A DNA stretch of 33,391 bases. It comes from JBATTK01 sp049670505 (GTDB taxonomy: Bacteria; Bacteroidota; Bacteroidia; Flavobacteriales; Flavobacteriaceae). The stretch spans positions 1 through 33,391 of the forward strand of contig JBATTK010000147.1 in the NCBI GenBank assembly GCA_049670505.1. The letters run 5' to 3'. Below are positions 17,490-25,226 of this stretch, piece by piece (position 1 is the stretch's first letter; every line of letters begins with the position of its first letter). Below the pieces are notes generated by a model. It ran no database searches. It saw nothing but the letters and a program-made list of their open reading frames with translations, and was not told the origin of the DNA. Position numbers and translations under genes: made by a program.

Positions 17490-18011
17490 TTACATTTTTT
17501 TAGGCATGACCACACTATCGATTTCATGGATTACCCCGTTGCATTGATTTGAATCGGCAGTCGTAATTCTAGCGGTATTCCCGAAATCATCCGTCAGTAT
17601 AATATCTATTCCTTTCATAGTAGCGGTAAGTTTGTTCCCTTGAACCGTGGTAAAGGTAGCTTTTCCCTTTCCCCTACACATTGCCTTCAAAATTTTTGAG
17701 GCCGTTAGTTCCCCTGCAACAATATGGTAGGTGATAACGGAATGTAGTTCCTTTTTATTTTCAGGAAGCAGCAACTCCGCGACTTTATTCGCCGATAACT
17801 TTTTGAATGCCAGATCGGAGGGTGCAAAAATGGTGAAAGGGCCATCCTCATCAAGGGTTTTTTCCATATCTACAGCCTTTACCGCCGCTAGGAGTGTCTT
17901 GTGATTTCCGGAATCCTCCGTACGCTCTATTATGGACTTATCCTCTTGTGCCAAGGAGATAAAAGTGGTGAGAAAAAAAATAATGGATAGGGGGGTCGCC
18001 ATGCATTTCAT
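17490..18011 (-). CDS. Secreted fasciclin (FAS1) domain protein
   Basis: 173 aa with a signal peptide (ATPLSIIFFLTTFISLAQ) and one FAS1 domain. The two FAS1 core boxes are visible: H1 as GPFTIFAPSDLAFKKL and H2 as NGVIHEIDSVVMPKK. Such proteins are exported and linked to adhesion or cell-surface interactions. Start at M1 (18011); M4 would also leave a usable signal peptide. There is no lipobox. Confidence 0.93.
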   Translation of the reverse strand: MKCMATPLSIIFFLTTFISLAQEDKSIIERTEDSGNHKTLLAAVKAVDMEKTLDEDGPFTIFAPSDLAFKKLSANKVAELLLPENKKELHSVITYHIVAGELTASKILKAMCRGKGKATFTTVQGNKLTATMKGIDIILTDDFGNTARITTADSNQCNGVIHEIDSVVMPKKM

Positions 18012-18183
18012 AGTTCTAAAATTGGGGTCAAAAAATAAAGTTCATCGATAAAGGGTTAAAATCATCGACAATATACATTAATTACGAGGCAAAGGCGACT
18101 ATCAACTAGGTAGTTCAAAGAAATTAACAAAATATTAACAAATCGATAGTTTTTTACCATACCCATTTAAAAATGTAATTGCT

Positions 18184-18191
18184 TAATTTTG
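18184..18191 (+). promoter_or_regulatory. Possible -7 box before the two-helix membrane protein
   Basis: TAATTTTG is an exact TAnnTTTG match 23 bases before the ATG at 18215. If it is used, an upstream TTG start at 18179 would not be transcribed, which supports the ATG. A proper -33 TTG is not seen. Confidence 0.35.
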
Positions 18192-18214
18192 ATGTAATTG
18201 CTAAAAAAAAAGAA

Positions 18215-18934
18215 ATGTTGCTAAAAAAAACGAATATTGAAGAGAAGCTCTCCAAGTCCTCTGTAAAGGACATGGATGCCGAAAAAATCTTGCAGGACGT
18301 ATATGTCTTGTTGCAGGAAGATTTGGACAAGGAGACGAGAATTGAAAAAAATATTACCGGAAATTCCGGTACGGTACATAACAAGTTTGATTTTGACTTG
18401 TTGGAGACCGATAGGATATATCATATCAACCAGATCAAGGAGATATGTATCGACTACAGGCTTCGTTTTTTAAACACTAAATATTTTAAAGGCAAAATCC
18501 CCCATGAAGCTGTTTCCAAAATAAAGCAAATGGAAAAACAGCATCAAATAGAGATGAAAGGCTTTAAAATCATTGCTCCCTCAAAACTTTTTAAATTAGA
18601 GGATAAGGATGACCCCCTTTTATTTGCTCCCATCGGCAACGACTATTTTTATTTGATACATAAATGGGGAAACGATCTTCATCCTTTACGAAAGTTATTG
18701 ATGTGGCCCTTTAAGAATATAAAAAACTTAACGGTATTGGTATTGTTGATAAGCTATCTGGTTACGCTTATGGTTCCGAACGGGCTATTTTCCAAAGCAA
18801 ATTCTACCTCTGAATTTTGGATAGTTTACTTTTTTATGTTCAAGTCCATAGCATCCGTAGTCATCTTTTACGGTTTTGCCATGGGGAAAAACTTTAACCC
18901 CGCCATATGGAACAGCAAATACTTTAATGCCTGA
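18215..18934 (+). CDS. Two-helix membrane protein, hypothetical
   Basis: Function not recognised. The frame opens at TTG 18179, but the ATG at 18215 (239 aa) sits just after a promoter-like box and is the better start. The first ~165 residues are soluble, charged and partly coiled (KKTNIEEKLSKSSVKDMDAE). Two hydrophobic segments follow near the C-terminus, about residues 172-190 (LTVLVLLISYLVTLMV) and 203-224 (FWIVYFFMFKSIASVVIFYG). So this is a membrane-anchored protein with a cytosolic N-terminal part. It ends before a strong terminator shared with the next, convergent gene. Confidence 0.78.
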   Translation: MLLKKTNIEEKLSKSSVKDMDAEKILQDVYVLLQEDLDKETRIEKNITGNSGTVHNKFDFDLLETDRIYHINQIKEICIDYRLRFLNTKYFKGKIPHEAVSKIKQMEKQHQIEMKGFKIIAPSKLFKLEDKDDPLLFAPIGNDYFYLIHKWGNDLHPLRKLLMWPFKNIKNLTVLVLLISYLVTLMVPNGLFSKANSTSEFWIVYFFMFKSIASVVIFYGFAMGKNFNPAIWNSKYFNA

Positions 18935-18953
18935 CCCATCGGAAAAATAGCAT

Positions 18954-18987
18954 AAAAAAGACCTGACAATGTTGTCAGGTCTTTTTT
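18954..18987. terminator. Bidirectional intrinsic terminator
   Basis: Perfect 15-bp stem: A6-GACCTGACA, loop atgt, TGTCAGGTC-T6. With A tract and T tract on both sides it can stop transcription in both directions, and it sits between two convergent genes. Confidence 0.92.
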
Positions 18988-19013
18988 ATATATACAATGG
19001 GATATCATCTTAA

Positions 19014-20141
19014 CTATTTAACGAAAATGTCATAGGGAACCCCGTCTAAATCTATATGATCCACAAATTTGGGATCTGGAGCCGGTTTGATCCGTATTAA
19101 CCCCCCTTTGGTGTCCCCTGATTTTTTATATCCGATCAGTATCAAATTATTTTTGGCATCATAGGAAACCATACTGGTATCTTCCGGATCAAATTCAAAA
19201 CGTTGTTGTTCCGTAAGAAAGTTTTCATAGAAATAAAGAATCGCGGTATTGGTGCTAAAATCATATACTGCCGGAATATGGGGGAAGTCTCCGGTATCCG
19301 ATGGTCTTTGAAAGTATAGGTTGCCAAGACTATCAAAATAACTTCGTTCCGAAAAGCCGAATTTAGCTTCCTTGCCATCGGCATATCGTACCGTGGAAAT
19401 AATACCCAGGGTAGTTTTGTTGATGACCAAATGTAGATTGGGATAGCTTACCAAAATATCCCCGTTCGTATTTTTTGCTATTTTTTGGACATCCAAATCT
19501 AAATTCACTTCATGAACCAATGTATTGGTTTCCGCGTTCAATACCACCAAGGCGTTTTTTTCGCTTATATCTTCATCTATAGATAGTATAAACAATCTAT
19601 CCCCTGAGAAAATTAGCTGTTTCGGTTCTTTTTCCAATACAACGTCAACGAAATCAGCGGAATCGATATCCACGACCCTAATGAAAAAATTCGTTAGCTT
19701 GGGATCTGCGGTCGGTACGGAATAAGCAATAAAAAGAGAATTATTCGAATGGGCAATAGCCTTTACGGAAAGTTCACAATCCAATACATCCTGGAATACC
19801 GCTACTTTGTTAAAGGCGTCATCATCGAAATCATAGGTGGAGACTTCCCCACTACAATCCGATTTATTTTCAAAATAACTAAGTACGGTCCCGTCCCTGT
19901 AGGTAACCGACGGTGCCACGGTAGTGCCAAAAGGGCTTGGAGCAGGATTCGCTGTAATTACGTCAATGTTCGCATTAAGCAATGAGCCGCTAAGCATTCC
20001 GTTATTCGTTAAAAGTAAAGAGTAATCTACGGCAACCCCTATAACGTCGTCGTCGTTACCCGTACCCTGTCCGTCTTCGGATTCGCTGCAACCAATAACA
20101 AGCAGTGCCAAAAGGACGTACCAAATGTTGTAGGTTTTCAT
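19014..20141 (-). CDS. Lipoprotein, beta-propeller-like, hypothetical
   Basis: 375-aa predicted lipoprotein with lipobox LLVIGC (C18) followed by the acidic linker SESEDGQGTGNDDD, typical of surface-exported Bacteroidota lipoproteins. The rest is beta-rich, with blade-like repeats ending in phrases such as 'DRLFILSIDED', 'GDILVSYPN' and 'NLILIGYKKSGD', so a beta-propeller is likely. No enzyme motif is seen. It starts 26 bases after the ABC-F gene on the same strand and is probably co-transcribed with it. Confidence 0.8.
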   Translation of the reverse strand: MKTYNIWYVLLALLVIGCSESEDGQGTGNDDDVIGVAVDYSLLLTNNGMLSGSLLNANIDVITANPAPSPFGTTVAPSVTYRDGTVLSYFENKSDCSGEVSTYDFDDDAFNKVAVFQDVLDCELSVKAIAHSNNSLFIAYSVPTADPKLTNFFIRVVDIDSADFVDVVLEKEPKQLIFSGDRLFILSIDEDISEKNALVVLNAETNTLVHEVNLDLDVQKIAKNTNGDILVSYPNLHLVINKTTLGIISTVRYADGKEAKFGFSERSYFDSLGNLYFQRPSDTGDFPHIPAVYDFSTNTAILYFYENFLTEQQRFEFDPEDTSMVSYDAKNNLILIGYKKSGDTKGGLIRIKPAPDPKFVDHIDLDGVPYDIFVK

Positions 20142-20167
20142 AATATTAAGATTTGGGATGATAAAAT

Positions 20168-21796
20168 CTAGACGGGAACGGCGTACATTTTTTCGCGCTG
20201 CTCCTTAATAGTTTTATCGGACATATACTCATCAAACGTCAAATATCTATCAATATTACCCTTAGGGGTCAATTCTATGATTCTATTTGCCACAGTTTGA
20301 GCAAATTGATGATCATGGGTGGTAAAAAGAACCGTCCCTTTAAAGTTCTTTAGGGAGTTATTGAAAGCCGTTATACTTTCCAGGTCCAAATGATTGGTAG
20401 GTTCGTCCAACATCAATACATTGGCGCGGAGCATCATCATTCTACTGAGCATACAGCGTACTTTTTCACCTCCGGAAAGAACGGTACATTTTTTTAGGGC
20501 CTCTTCGCCACTGAACAACATTTTTCCCAGAAATCCCCTGATATACACTTCTTCCCTTTCCTCTTCGGTCTTTGCCCACTGCCGAAGCCAGTCGACAAGA
20601 TTTATATTTTCATTGAAATAATGCGCGTTATCGGCCGGCAAATAGGATTGATTGGTTGTTATTCCCCATTGATAACTGCCTTGATCTGCCTTTTTATTGC
20701 CGTTGATAATTTCGTAGAAGGCGGTTGTTGCCCTTGAATCCTTGGAAATAATGGCAACTTTATCGCCTTTGGCAAGATTAATATTAATATTTTGGAACAG
20801 GATTTCGCCATCTTCGGAAGATCCGGAGAGCCTTTCGATATTCAGTATTTGATCCCCTGCCTCGCGCTCCCTTTCAAAAATAATGGCAGGGTATCGCCTA
20901 CTGGATGGTTTTATATCATCTACCTTTAATTTTGACAACATTTTTTTTCTAGAGGTAGCTTGCTTACTTTTTGCCACATTGGCACTAAAACGTTGAATAA
21001 ATTCTTGCAGTTCCTTGGCTTTCTCCTCGGCCTTTTTATTTTGTTGGGCCCTTTGTCTTGCTGCTAATTGACTGCTTTCATACCAAAAGGTGTAATTCCC
21101 CGAATACAGATTAATCTTTCCATAATCAATATCGGCTATATGGGTACAAACGGCATCCAAAAAGTGACGATCATGGGAAACTACGATAACCGTATTGTCA
21201 TAATCGGCCAGAAAATTTTCCAGCCAACCAATGGTATCATAATCCAAATCATTGGTGGGCTCGTCCATTATAAGTACATCCGGATTTCCAAATAGGGATT
21301 GTGCCAACAGCACCCGGACCTTTAATTTAGAATCCATGTCCGCCATTAGTGTATAATGCAATTCCTCCATTATCCCAAGATTGGATAAAAGGGCCGCCGC
21401 ATCACTATCCGCGTTCCATCCGTTCATCTCTTCGAACTGTACCTGAAGCTCCCCGATCTTATCGGCATTTTCATCGCTATAATCCGCATAGAGGGCATCT
21501 ATCTCCTTCTTGATCGTAAATAATGGCTTATTGCCCATTACAACCGTTTCCAGGACTGAAAATTCATCATAGGCGTTATGGTCCTGTTCAAAAATGGACA
21601 TGCGTTTGCCCGGTTCTAGGTGAACATTGCCCGAAGTGGCCTCGATCTGTCCCGAAAGGATTTTCAAAAAGGTAGATTTTCCTGCGCCATTGGCACCGAT
21701 TACGCCATAACAATTTCCATGCGCAAAAGTTACGTTCACTTCATCAAAAAGAACTCTTTTTCCAAATTGTACCGATAGATTGGATACGGATAACAT
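20168..21796 (-). CDS. ABC-F ATPase, YbiT-like
   Basis: Soluble tandem ATPase of the ABC-F family, which acts on the ribosome. 542 aa. NBD1 has Walker A GANGAGKST (34-42), a non-standard signature (SKLKVRVLL in place of LSGGQ, as in YbiT), Walker B IMDEPTNDLD (D178, E179) and switch H208. The P-site-tRNA linker (about 240-300) is rich in Lys, Gln and Arg. NBD2 has signature LSGGE (440-444), Walker B MLDEPTNHLD (D464, E465) and H494, but its Walker A is degenerate: ISKDSRATTAF (350-360), with T357 where the Lys should be. One composite site is therefore complete and one is not. The role is likely translation-related; no drug resistance is implied. Confidence 0.93.
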   Translation of the reverse strand: MLSVSNLSVQFGKRVLFDEVNVTFAHGNCYGVIGANGAGKSTFLKILSGQIEATSGNVHLEPGKRMSIFEQDHNAYDEFSVLETVVMGNKPLFTIKKEIDALYADYSDENADKIGELQVQFEEMNGWNADSDAAALLSNLGIMEELHYTLMADMDSKLKVRVLLAQSLFGNPDVLIMDEPTNDLDYDTIGWLENFLADYDNTVIVVSHDRHFLDAVCTHIADIDYGKINLYSGNYTFWYESSQLAARQRAQQNKKAEEKAKELQEFIQRFSANVAKSKQATSRKKMLSKLKVDDIKPSSRRYPAIIFEREREAGDQILNIERLSGSSEDGEILFQNININLAKGDKVAIISKDSRATTAFYEIINGNKKADQGSYQWGITTNQSYLPADNAHYFNENINLVDWLRQWAKTEEEREEVYIRGFLGKMLFSGEEALKKCTVLSGGEKVRCMLSRMMMLRANVLMLDEPTNHLDLESITAFNNSLKNFKGTVLFTTHDHQFAQTVANRIIELTPKGNIDRYLTFDEYMSDKTIKEQREKMYAVPV

Positions 21797-21819
21797 ACTT
21801 AAAATCTTTAAAATTTCTG

Positions 21820-21827
21820 CAAAAATA
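21820..21827 (-). promoter_or_regulatory. Possible -7 box for the ABC-F gene
   Basis: Read on the minus strand this is TATTTTTG, an exact TAnnTTTG, 23 bases before the ABC-F ATG. No clear TTG lies at -33. Confidence 0.35.
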
Positions 21828-21882
21828 GCAAAAATTAAAGCCTAAAACTAATTATGCGTCCTTCTTAAAAAAGATTGCCAAT

Positions 21883-21947
21883 TAACTTTGCCATATAACT
21901 TTTAACGCACAATTAACAGCTTGCACCTATGGGTTTTATTAGTTTTG
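21883..21947 (+). promoter_or_regulatory. Two candidate -7 boxes for the 21973 lipoprotein gene
   Basis: TAACTTTG (21883-21890) and TAGTTTTG (21940-21947) both match TAnnTTTG. The second has a TTG (21921-21923) 16 bases upstream, slightly short of the usual spacing, and would give a leader of about 20 bases. Which one is used cannot be told. Confidence 0.35.
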
Positions 21948-21972
21948 TTTACAATTACGGCAGTCATTTTAT

Positions 21973-23370
21973 ATGAATAAACTCTCATCTTATCTAATTC
22001 TTTTCCTGTTGGCTAGTTGCAGTGAAGAGAAGAAAGATTCCCCTAATGTATACTTTGCCGGGGAAATTGTAAACCCGACAAGCGGTCATGTTGTTCTCTA
22101 TAAGGACGACATTGTTATAGATTCCGCCCAGTTGGATAAGAACAATAGGTTTGTTTTCCAATTGGATTCTATAGATGAAGGCCTACACCATTTTGATCAT
22201 AGTCCCGAACTACAATATATCTATCTAGAGAAAGGCGATAGCCTCTTGTTACGCCTGAACACGGTTGACTTTGATGAATCATTGGTGTATTCGGGTACAG
22301 GGGAAGAAATTAATAATTTTCTTATTGAAATGTTCCTTGCCAATGAGAGCGAGGAACAGTTGATCGAATCTTTTTACAAATTAAAGCCTGAGGATTTTAG
22401 CAGGCAATTGGATTCTTTAAGGAATATAAAGATCAATTCCCTGAACGATATACGGTCGGAGGTAGAGTTATCTGCACAACAGCTGGAAATGGCCCGGGCA
22501 AGTATTGATTACAGTACCTTTATCTATAAGGAAAAATACCCCTTTTATCATAAAAAGAGGACGCGTGAAAAATCCATTCACGAATTTCCTGCCGATTTTT
22601 ACAGCTACCGCAAAGACCTTAATTTCAATAGTAAGGATTTAACGTATTTTAGGCCTTATTACAATTTCATGAAATATCATTTTGGCAATTTATCGTATAT
22701 GTCCTGTAAAAAGAATTGTGGCGGTAATGATCATATGGTAAAGAATCATCTTCACTTTAGTCAGCATACCATGAGATTAATAGATAGTCTGGTGAAACAG
22801 AAGGATCTTAGGGATAACCTCTTTAGGAACCTGGCCATGGATTATTTGTTGAAGGTAAACGATACGGAAAAGAACAATGAAGCCTTTATAGAACAATTCC
22901 ACAAGCTTTCCGGCAACAACAAGCATATTAATGAAATAAACGAGCTCTACGGAGGAATCAAAAATATGCAGCCCCAAAGGGAATTGCCCAATGTTATAGT
23001 ATATAATTCCGAGGGAGCCAAGGTTTCCATTAAGGAAATAGCGAAACAAGGCAATGTGGTTTTCTACTTTTGGTGGGGCACCCAGAAAGGGCACTTTAGA
23101 AACATTACCAAAAAAGTTGCCAAACTCAGCGAAAAGCATCCGGAGTATGACTTTGTAGGCATAAATCTGGATACGGACGAGCTTCGATGGTTATCTATGA
23201 TGGAGGCCAATAAATTGGATAAGAGCAAGCAGTTCCGATCAGATAATACGAAGGAACTAAGACGCTCCTTGATCGTTGATCACTTAAATAAAGTAATCAT
23301 AACCAAGGACGGCCTAATTGCAGATGCTTTTGCCAATGTATACACTTCCTTTCACAAAAGTGATTATTAG
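21973..23370 (+). CDS. Thioredoxin-like lipoprotein lacking redox cysteines
   Basis: 465-aa predicted lipoprotein (lipobox FLLASC, C16). Residues about 24-105 resemble the small beta domain (DUF4369-like) that often precedes TlpA-type domains. The middle is helical and contains a C245-KKN-C249 pair. Residues about 338-465 follow the thioredoxin-fold pattern (VVFYFWWGTQKGH; DFVGINLDTDELRWL; KVIITKDGLIADAF), but the CxxC is replaced by WGTQ in W367-WGTQKGH and no cis-Pro is visible before the KVIIT strand. It is unlikely to act as a normal oxidoreductase. Function unknown. It stands alone, with convergent tal downstream. Confidence 0.8.
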   Translation: MNKLSSYLILFLLASCSEEKKDSPNVYFAGEIVNPTSGHVVLYKDDIVIDSAQLDKNNRFVFQLDSIDEGLHHFDHSPELQYIYLEKGDSLLLRLNTVDFDESLVYSGTGEEINNFLIEMFLANESEEQLIESFYKLKPEDFSRQLDSLRNIKINSLNDIRSEVELSAQQLEMARASIDYSTFIYKEKYPFYHKKRTREKSIHEFPADFYSYRKDLNFNSKDLTYFRPYYNFMKYHFGNLSYMSCKKNCGGNDHMVKNHLHFSQHTMRLIDSLVKQKDLRDNLFRNLAMDYLLKVNDTEKNNEAFIEQFHKLSGNNKHINEINELYGGIKNMQPQRELPNVIVYNSEGAKVSIKEIAKQGNVVFYFWWGTQKGHFRNITKKVAKLSEKHPEYDFVGINLDTDELRWLSMMEANKLDKSKQFRSDNTKELRRSLIVDHLNKVIITKDGLIADAFANVYTSFHKSDY

Positions 23371-23390
23371 CGCTAGGAAACCTAGCAGCC

Positions 23391-24044
23391 CTAGTTTCCC
23401 TTTTCATAGTCGGCCAAAAACTTGGCCAAACCACTATCGGTCAATGGGTGTTTTAAAAGTCCTTCAATAGCGGATAATGGTCCTGTCATTACATCTGATC
23501 CCAATTTGGCGCAATCTATAACATGCATAGTATGCCGCACCGACGCGGCCAAAATTTGTGTTTCAAAACCATAATTGTCATAGATATGTCTGATTTCCGC
23601 TATAAGGTTCAATCCGTCGGTAGAGATATCATCCAACCTACCTATAAAAGGAGAAACGTAAGTAGCCCCTGCTTTTGCGGCCAGCAATGCTTGGCCCGGA
23701 GAAAAAACCAAGGTGCAATTGGTACGGATTCCTTTATCGGAAAAATATTTTAAGGCTTTTACCCCATCCTTGATCATAGGAACTTTGACCACGATCTGGT
23801 CGTGCAACTCGGCAAGCTCCTCCCCTTCCGTCACCATCTCCTTAAAAGTTGTGGAAATAACTTCGGCAGAAACGTCTCCTTCCACAATGTTACAAATATC
23901 CACATAGTGTTTTAATATATTGTTTCTACCTGTTATACCTTCTTTGGCCATTAGCGAAGGATTTGTGGTCACCCCATCTAGAACACCAAGTTCCTGTGCT
24001 TCCCTAATATCTTCCAAATTGGCAGTATCTATAAAAAATTTCAT
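23391..24044 (-). CDS. tal: Transaldolase, short (TalC/FSA-like) family
   Basis: Pentose-phosphate enzyme that moves a dihydroxyacetone unit between sugar phosphates. 217 aa, the short decameric type. Schiff-base Lys K87 in VVKVPM; other family blocks DTANLEDIREAQELGVLDGVTTNPSL (in part) and YVSPFIGRLDD. Two active-site positions separate transaldolase from fructose-6-phosphate aldolase: here E61 and F133, as in transaldolase, where FSA has Gln and Tyr. So transaldolase is the better call. Gene stands between a lipoprotein gene and an SDR gene, with no pathway neighbours. Confidence 0.92.
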   Translation of the reverse strand: MKFFIDTANLEDIREAQELGVLDGVTTNPSLMAKEGITGRNNILKHYVDICNIVEGDVSAEVISTTFKEMVTEGEELAELHDQIVVKVPMIKDGVKALKYFSDKGIRTNCTLVFSPGQALLAAKAGATYVSPFIGRLDDISTDGLNLIAEIRHIYDNYGFETQILAASVRHTMHVIDCAKLGSDVMTGPLSAIEGLLKHPLTDSGLAKFLADYEKGN

Positions 24045-24066
24045 GTGTTATAATTTACAAGTTTAT

Positions 24067-24085
24067 AAAAACCTCTTTTGAGAGG
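24067..24085 (-). terminator. Possible terminator of the SDR gene
   Basis: On the minus strand: CCTCT-caaa-AGAGG followed by five T. Short stem (5 bp), 21 bases after the SDR stop codon and before the transaldolase start. Confidence 0.5.
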
Positions 24086-24105
24086 AAATCTAGCGATAGG
24101 CTAAA

Positions 24106-24915
24106 TTACAATTTATAATGGTTCAATAATAGCTTCTCATACACTTTATCGGGTAAAATTTTCTTTAAGGAAAGTGAAAATTTTTGCATGAAAGCACCGA
24201 CTTTATAATGCACTTTAGGTTTTTTGGTCCGAATGATCTCATATACCTTTTCGGCAACCTTAATAGGGTTTTCAGCACTATGGACATCTTCATTGATCAT
24301 GGCAAGGGTATCGGAATATTTTTGAAAATATGGGGAACCGTTCACGGCTGGCGAATGATACCTTCCAGAAGCTATATTCGTTGCAAAATCCCCAGGGGCC
24401 AAATTGCTGAGCTGTATCCCAAAATCCTTGGTCTCCATCCGTAGTGCTTCTGTAATCAGTTCCAATGCTCCTTTGGTAGCGGAATAAATTCCTCTGTAGG
24501 GCAATCCCATATAACCGGCTATAGAAGTAATATTGATAATAAGACCGGATTTTTGTTCCCGCATTTGAGGCAGAACGGCCTTTACCATATGAATAGGTCC
24601 ATGCAAATTGGTTTCAAAGGCTTTTAGGATTTCCTCGTGTGGGGTTTCCTCTATCGGACCGGTTATGCCGATACCGGCATTGTTGACCAAAACATCCAAT
24701 CTACCCTCTTTCTCTATTAAAACGGCTATTGCCTTTTGAATACTCTCCGGGTGTCGAACATCCAATTCCAGAAGATGAAACTCATCAAAATCCGGATACT
24801 TCGCCAAGTCCCTAGTAGTACCATAAATCGTGAAACCTTTGGATCGCAAAAAAGTTCCTATGGCCTTTCCGATTCCGGAAGACCCCCCGGTTATCAATAC
24901 AACTTTACGTTCCAT
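24106..24915 (-). CDS. Short-chain dehydrogenase/reductase
   Basis: NAD(P)-dependent classical SDR, 269 aa. Cofactor motif TGGSSGIGKA (residues 9-18), DVRHPES where the cofactor adenine is bound, NNAG at 78-81, catalytic S131 (NITSIAG), and Y144-SAT-K148. The basic residue after the Gly motif (TTRDLAKY) points to NADP(H). The C-terminal tail (KVHYKVGAFMQKFSLSLKKI) is typical of the DltE/SDR-a5-like group. Substrate unknown. Confidence 0.93.
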   Translation of the reverse strand: MERKVVLITGGSSGIGKAIGTFLRSKGFTIYGTTRDLAKYPDFDEFHLLELDVRHPESIQKAIAVLIEKEGRLDVLVNNAGIGITGPIEETPHEEILKAFETNLHGPIHMVKAVLPQMREQKSGLIINITSIAGYMGLPYRGIYSATKGALELITEALRMETKDFGIQLSNLAPGDFATNIASGRYHSPAVNGSPYFQKYSDTLAMINEDVHSAENPIKVAEKVYEIIRTKKPKVHYKVGAFMQKFSLSLKKILPDKVYEKLLLNHYKL

Positions 24916-25054
24916 ATGGGTGCTATAAGCTTACAAATAAACGAATAAAAAGAACGAAAAAAAATACATCCGAATCCTAGGGTCTATATATTACGTTCAA
25001 ACAGGGGAAGACCGGGAACAATCCCGATAACCTTCATTATAAGGCACAAAAAAA

Positions 25055-25148
25055 GGCAAGCTACCTACATCGCACCGCTACAACCTCATACCCTTGCTGC
25101 GTTCCCACCCTGGGGGATTCCGAGGGAGCTGGTCGTGTAGGACTTGCC
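25055..25148 (-). ncRNA. ffs: Signal recognition particle RNA, small bacterial type
   Basis: 4.5S-type SRP RNA that binds Ffh and targets nascent membrane and secreted proteins. On the minus strand the sequence contains the universal domain IV signature (GGAATCCCCCAGG, then GGGAACGCAGCAAGGGTA). The ends pair (GGCAAGTCCTACA with TGTAGGTAGCTTGCC) to give one long hairpin of about 94 nt. The closing stem is followed by seven T (25048-25054), a natural terminator. A promoter fits the 5' end exactly (see below). Confidence 0.96.
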
Positions 25149-25177
25149 AACTGCAAATATACAACCTTTTATATTTG
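25144..25177 (+). promoter_or_regulatory. Promoter of the glutaminyl cyclotransferase operon
   Basis: TTG at 25144-25146 and TATATTTG at 25170-25177 (exact TAnnTTTG), spacer 23 bases. Start would be near 25184, about 43 bases before the ATG at 25227. It overlaps the divergent ffs promoter. Confidence 0.5.
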
Positions 25178-25183
25178 GTACAA
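25154..25183 (-). promoter_or_regulatory. Promoter of ffs
   Basis: On the minus strand: TTG (25181-25183), 19-base spacer, TATATTTG (25154-25161). The expected start lies about 6-7 bases on, at 25147-25148, which is the predicted 5' end of the SRP RNA. Confidence 0.7.
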
Positions 25184-25226
25184 TCATTTTACATTCTTAA
25201 TTTGCCCCATAAAGTGCAAGAAATCT

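Noticed and set aside
20168..21796. ABC-F gene as an antibiotic-resistance (ARE) protein
   Set aside because: The signature-1 variant and layout fit the housekeeping YbiT-like group, and no resistance context is present.
22777..23139. Minus-strand frame of 120 aa
   Set aside because: Antisense to the thioredoxin-like lipoprotein gene, with no domain or signal.
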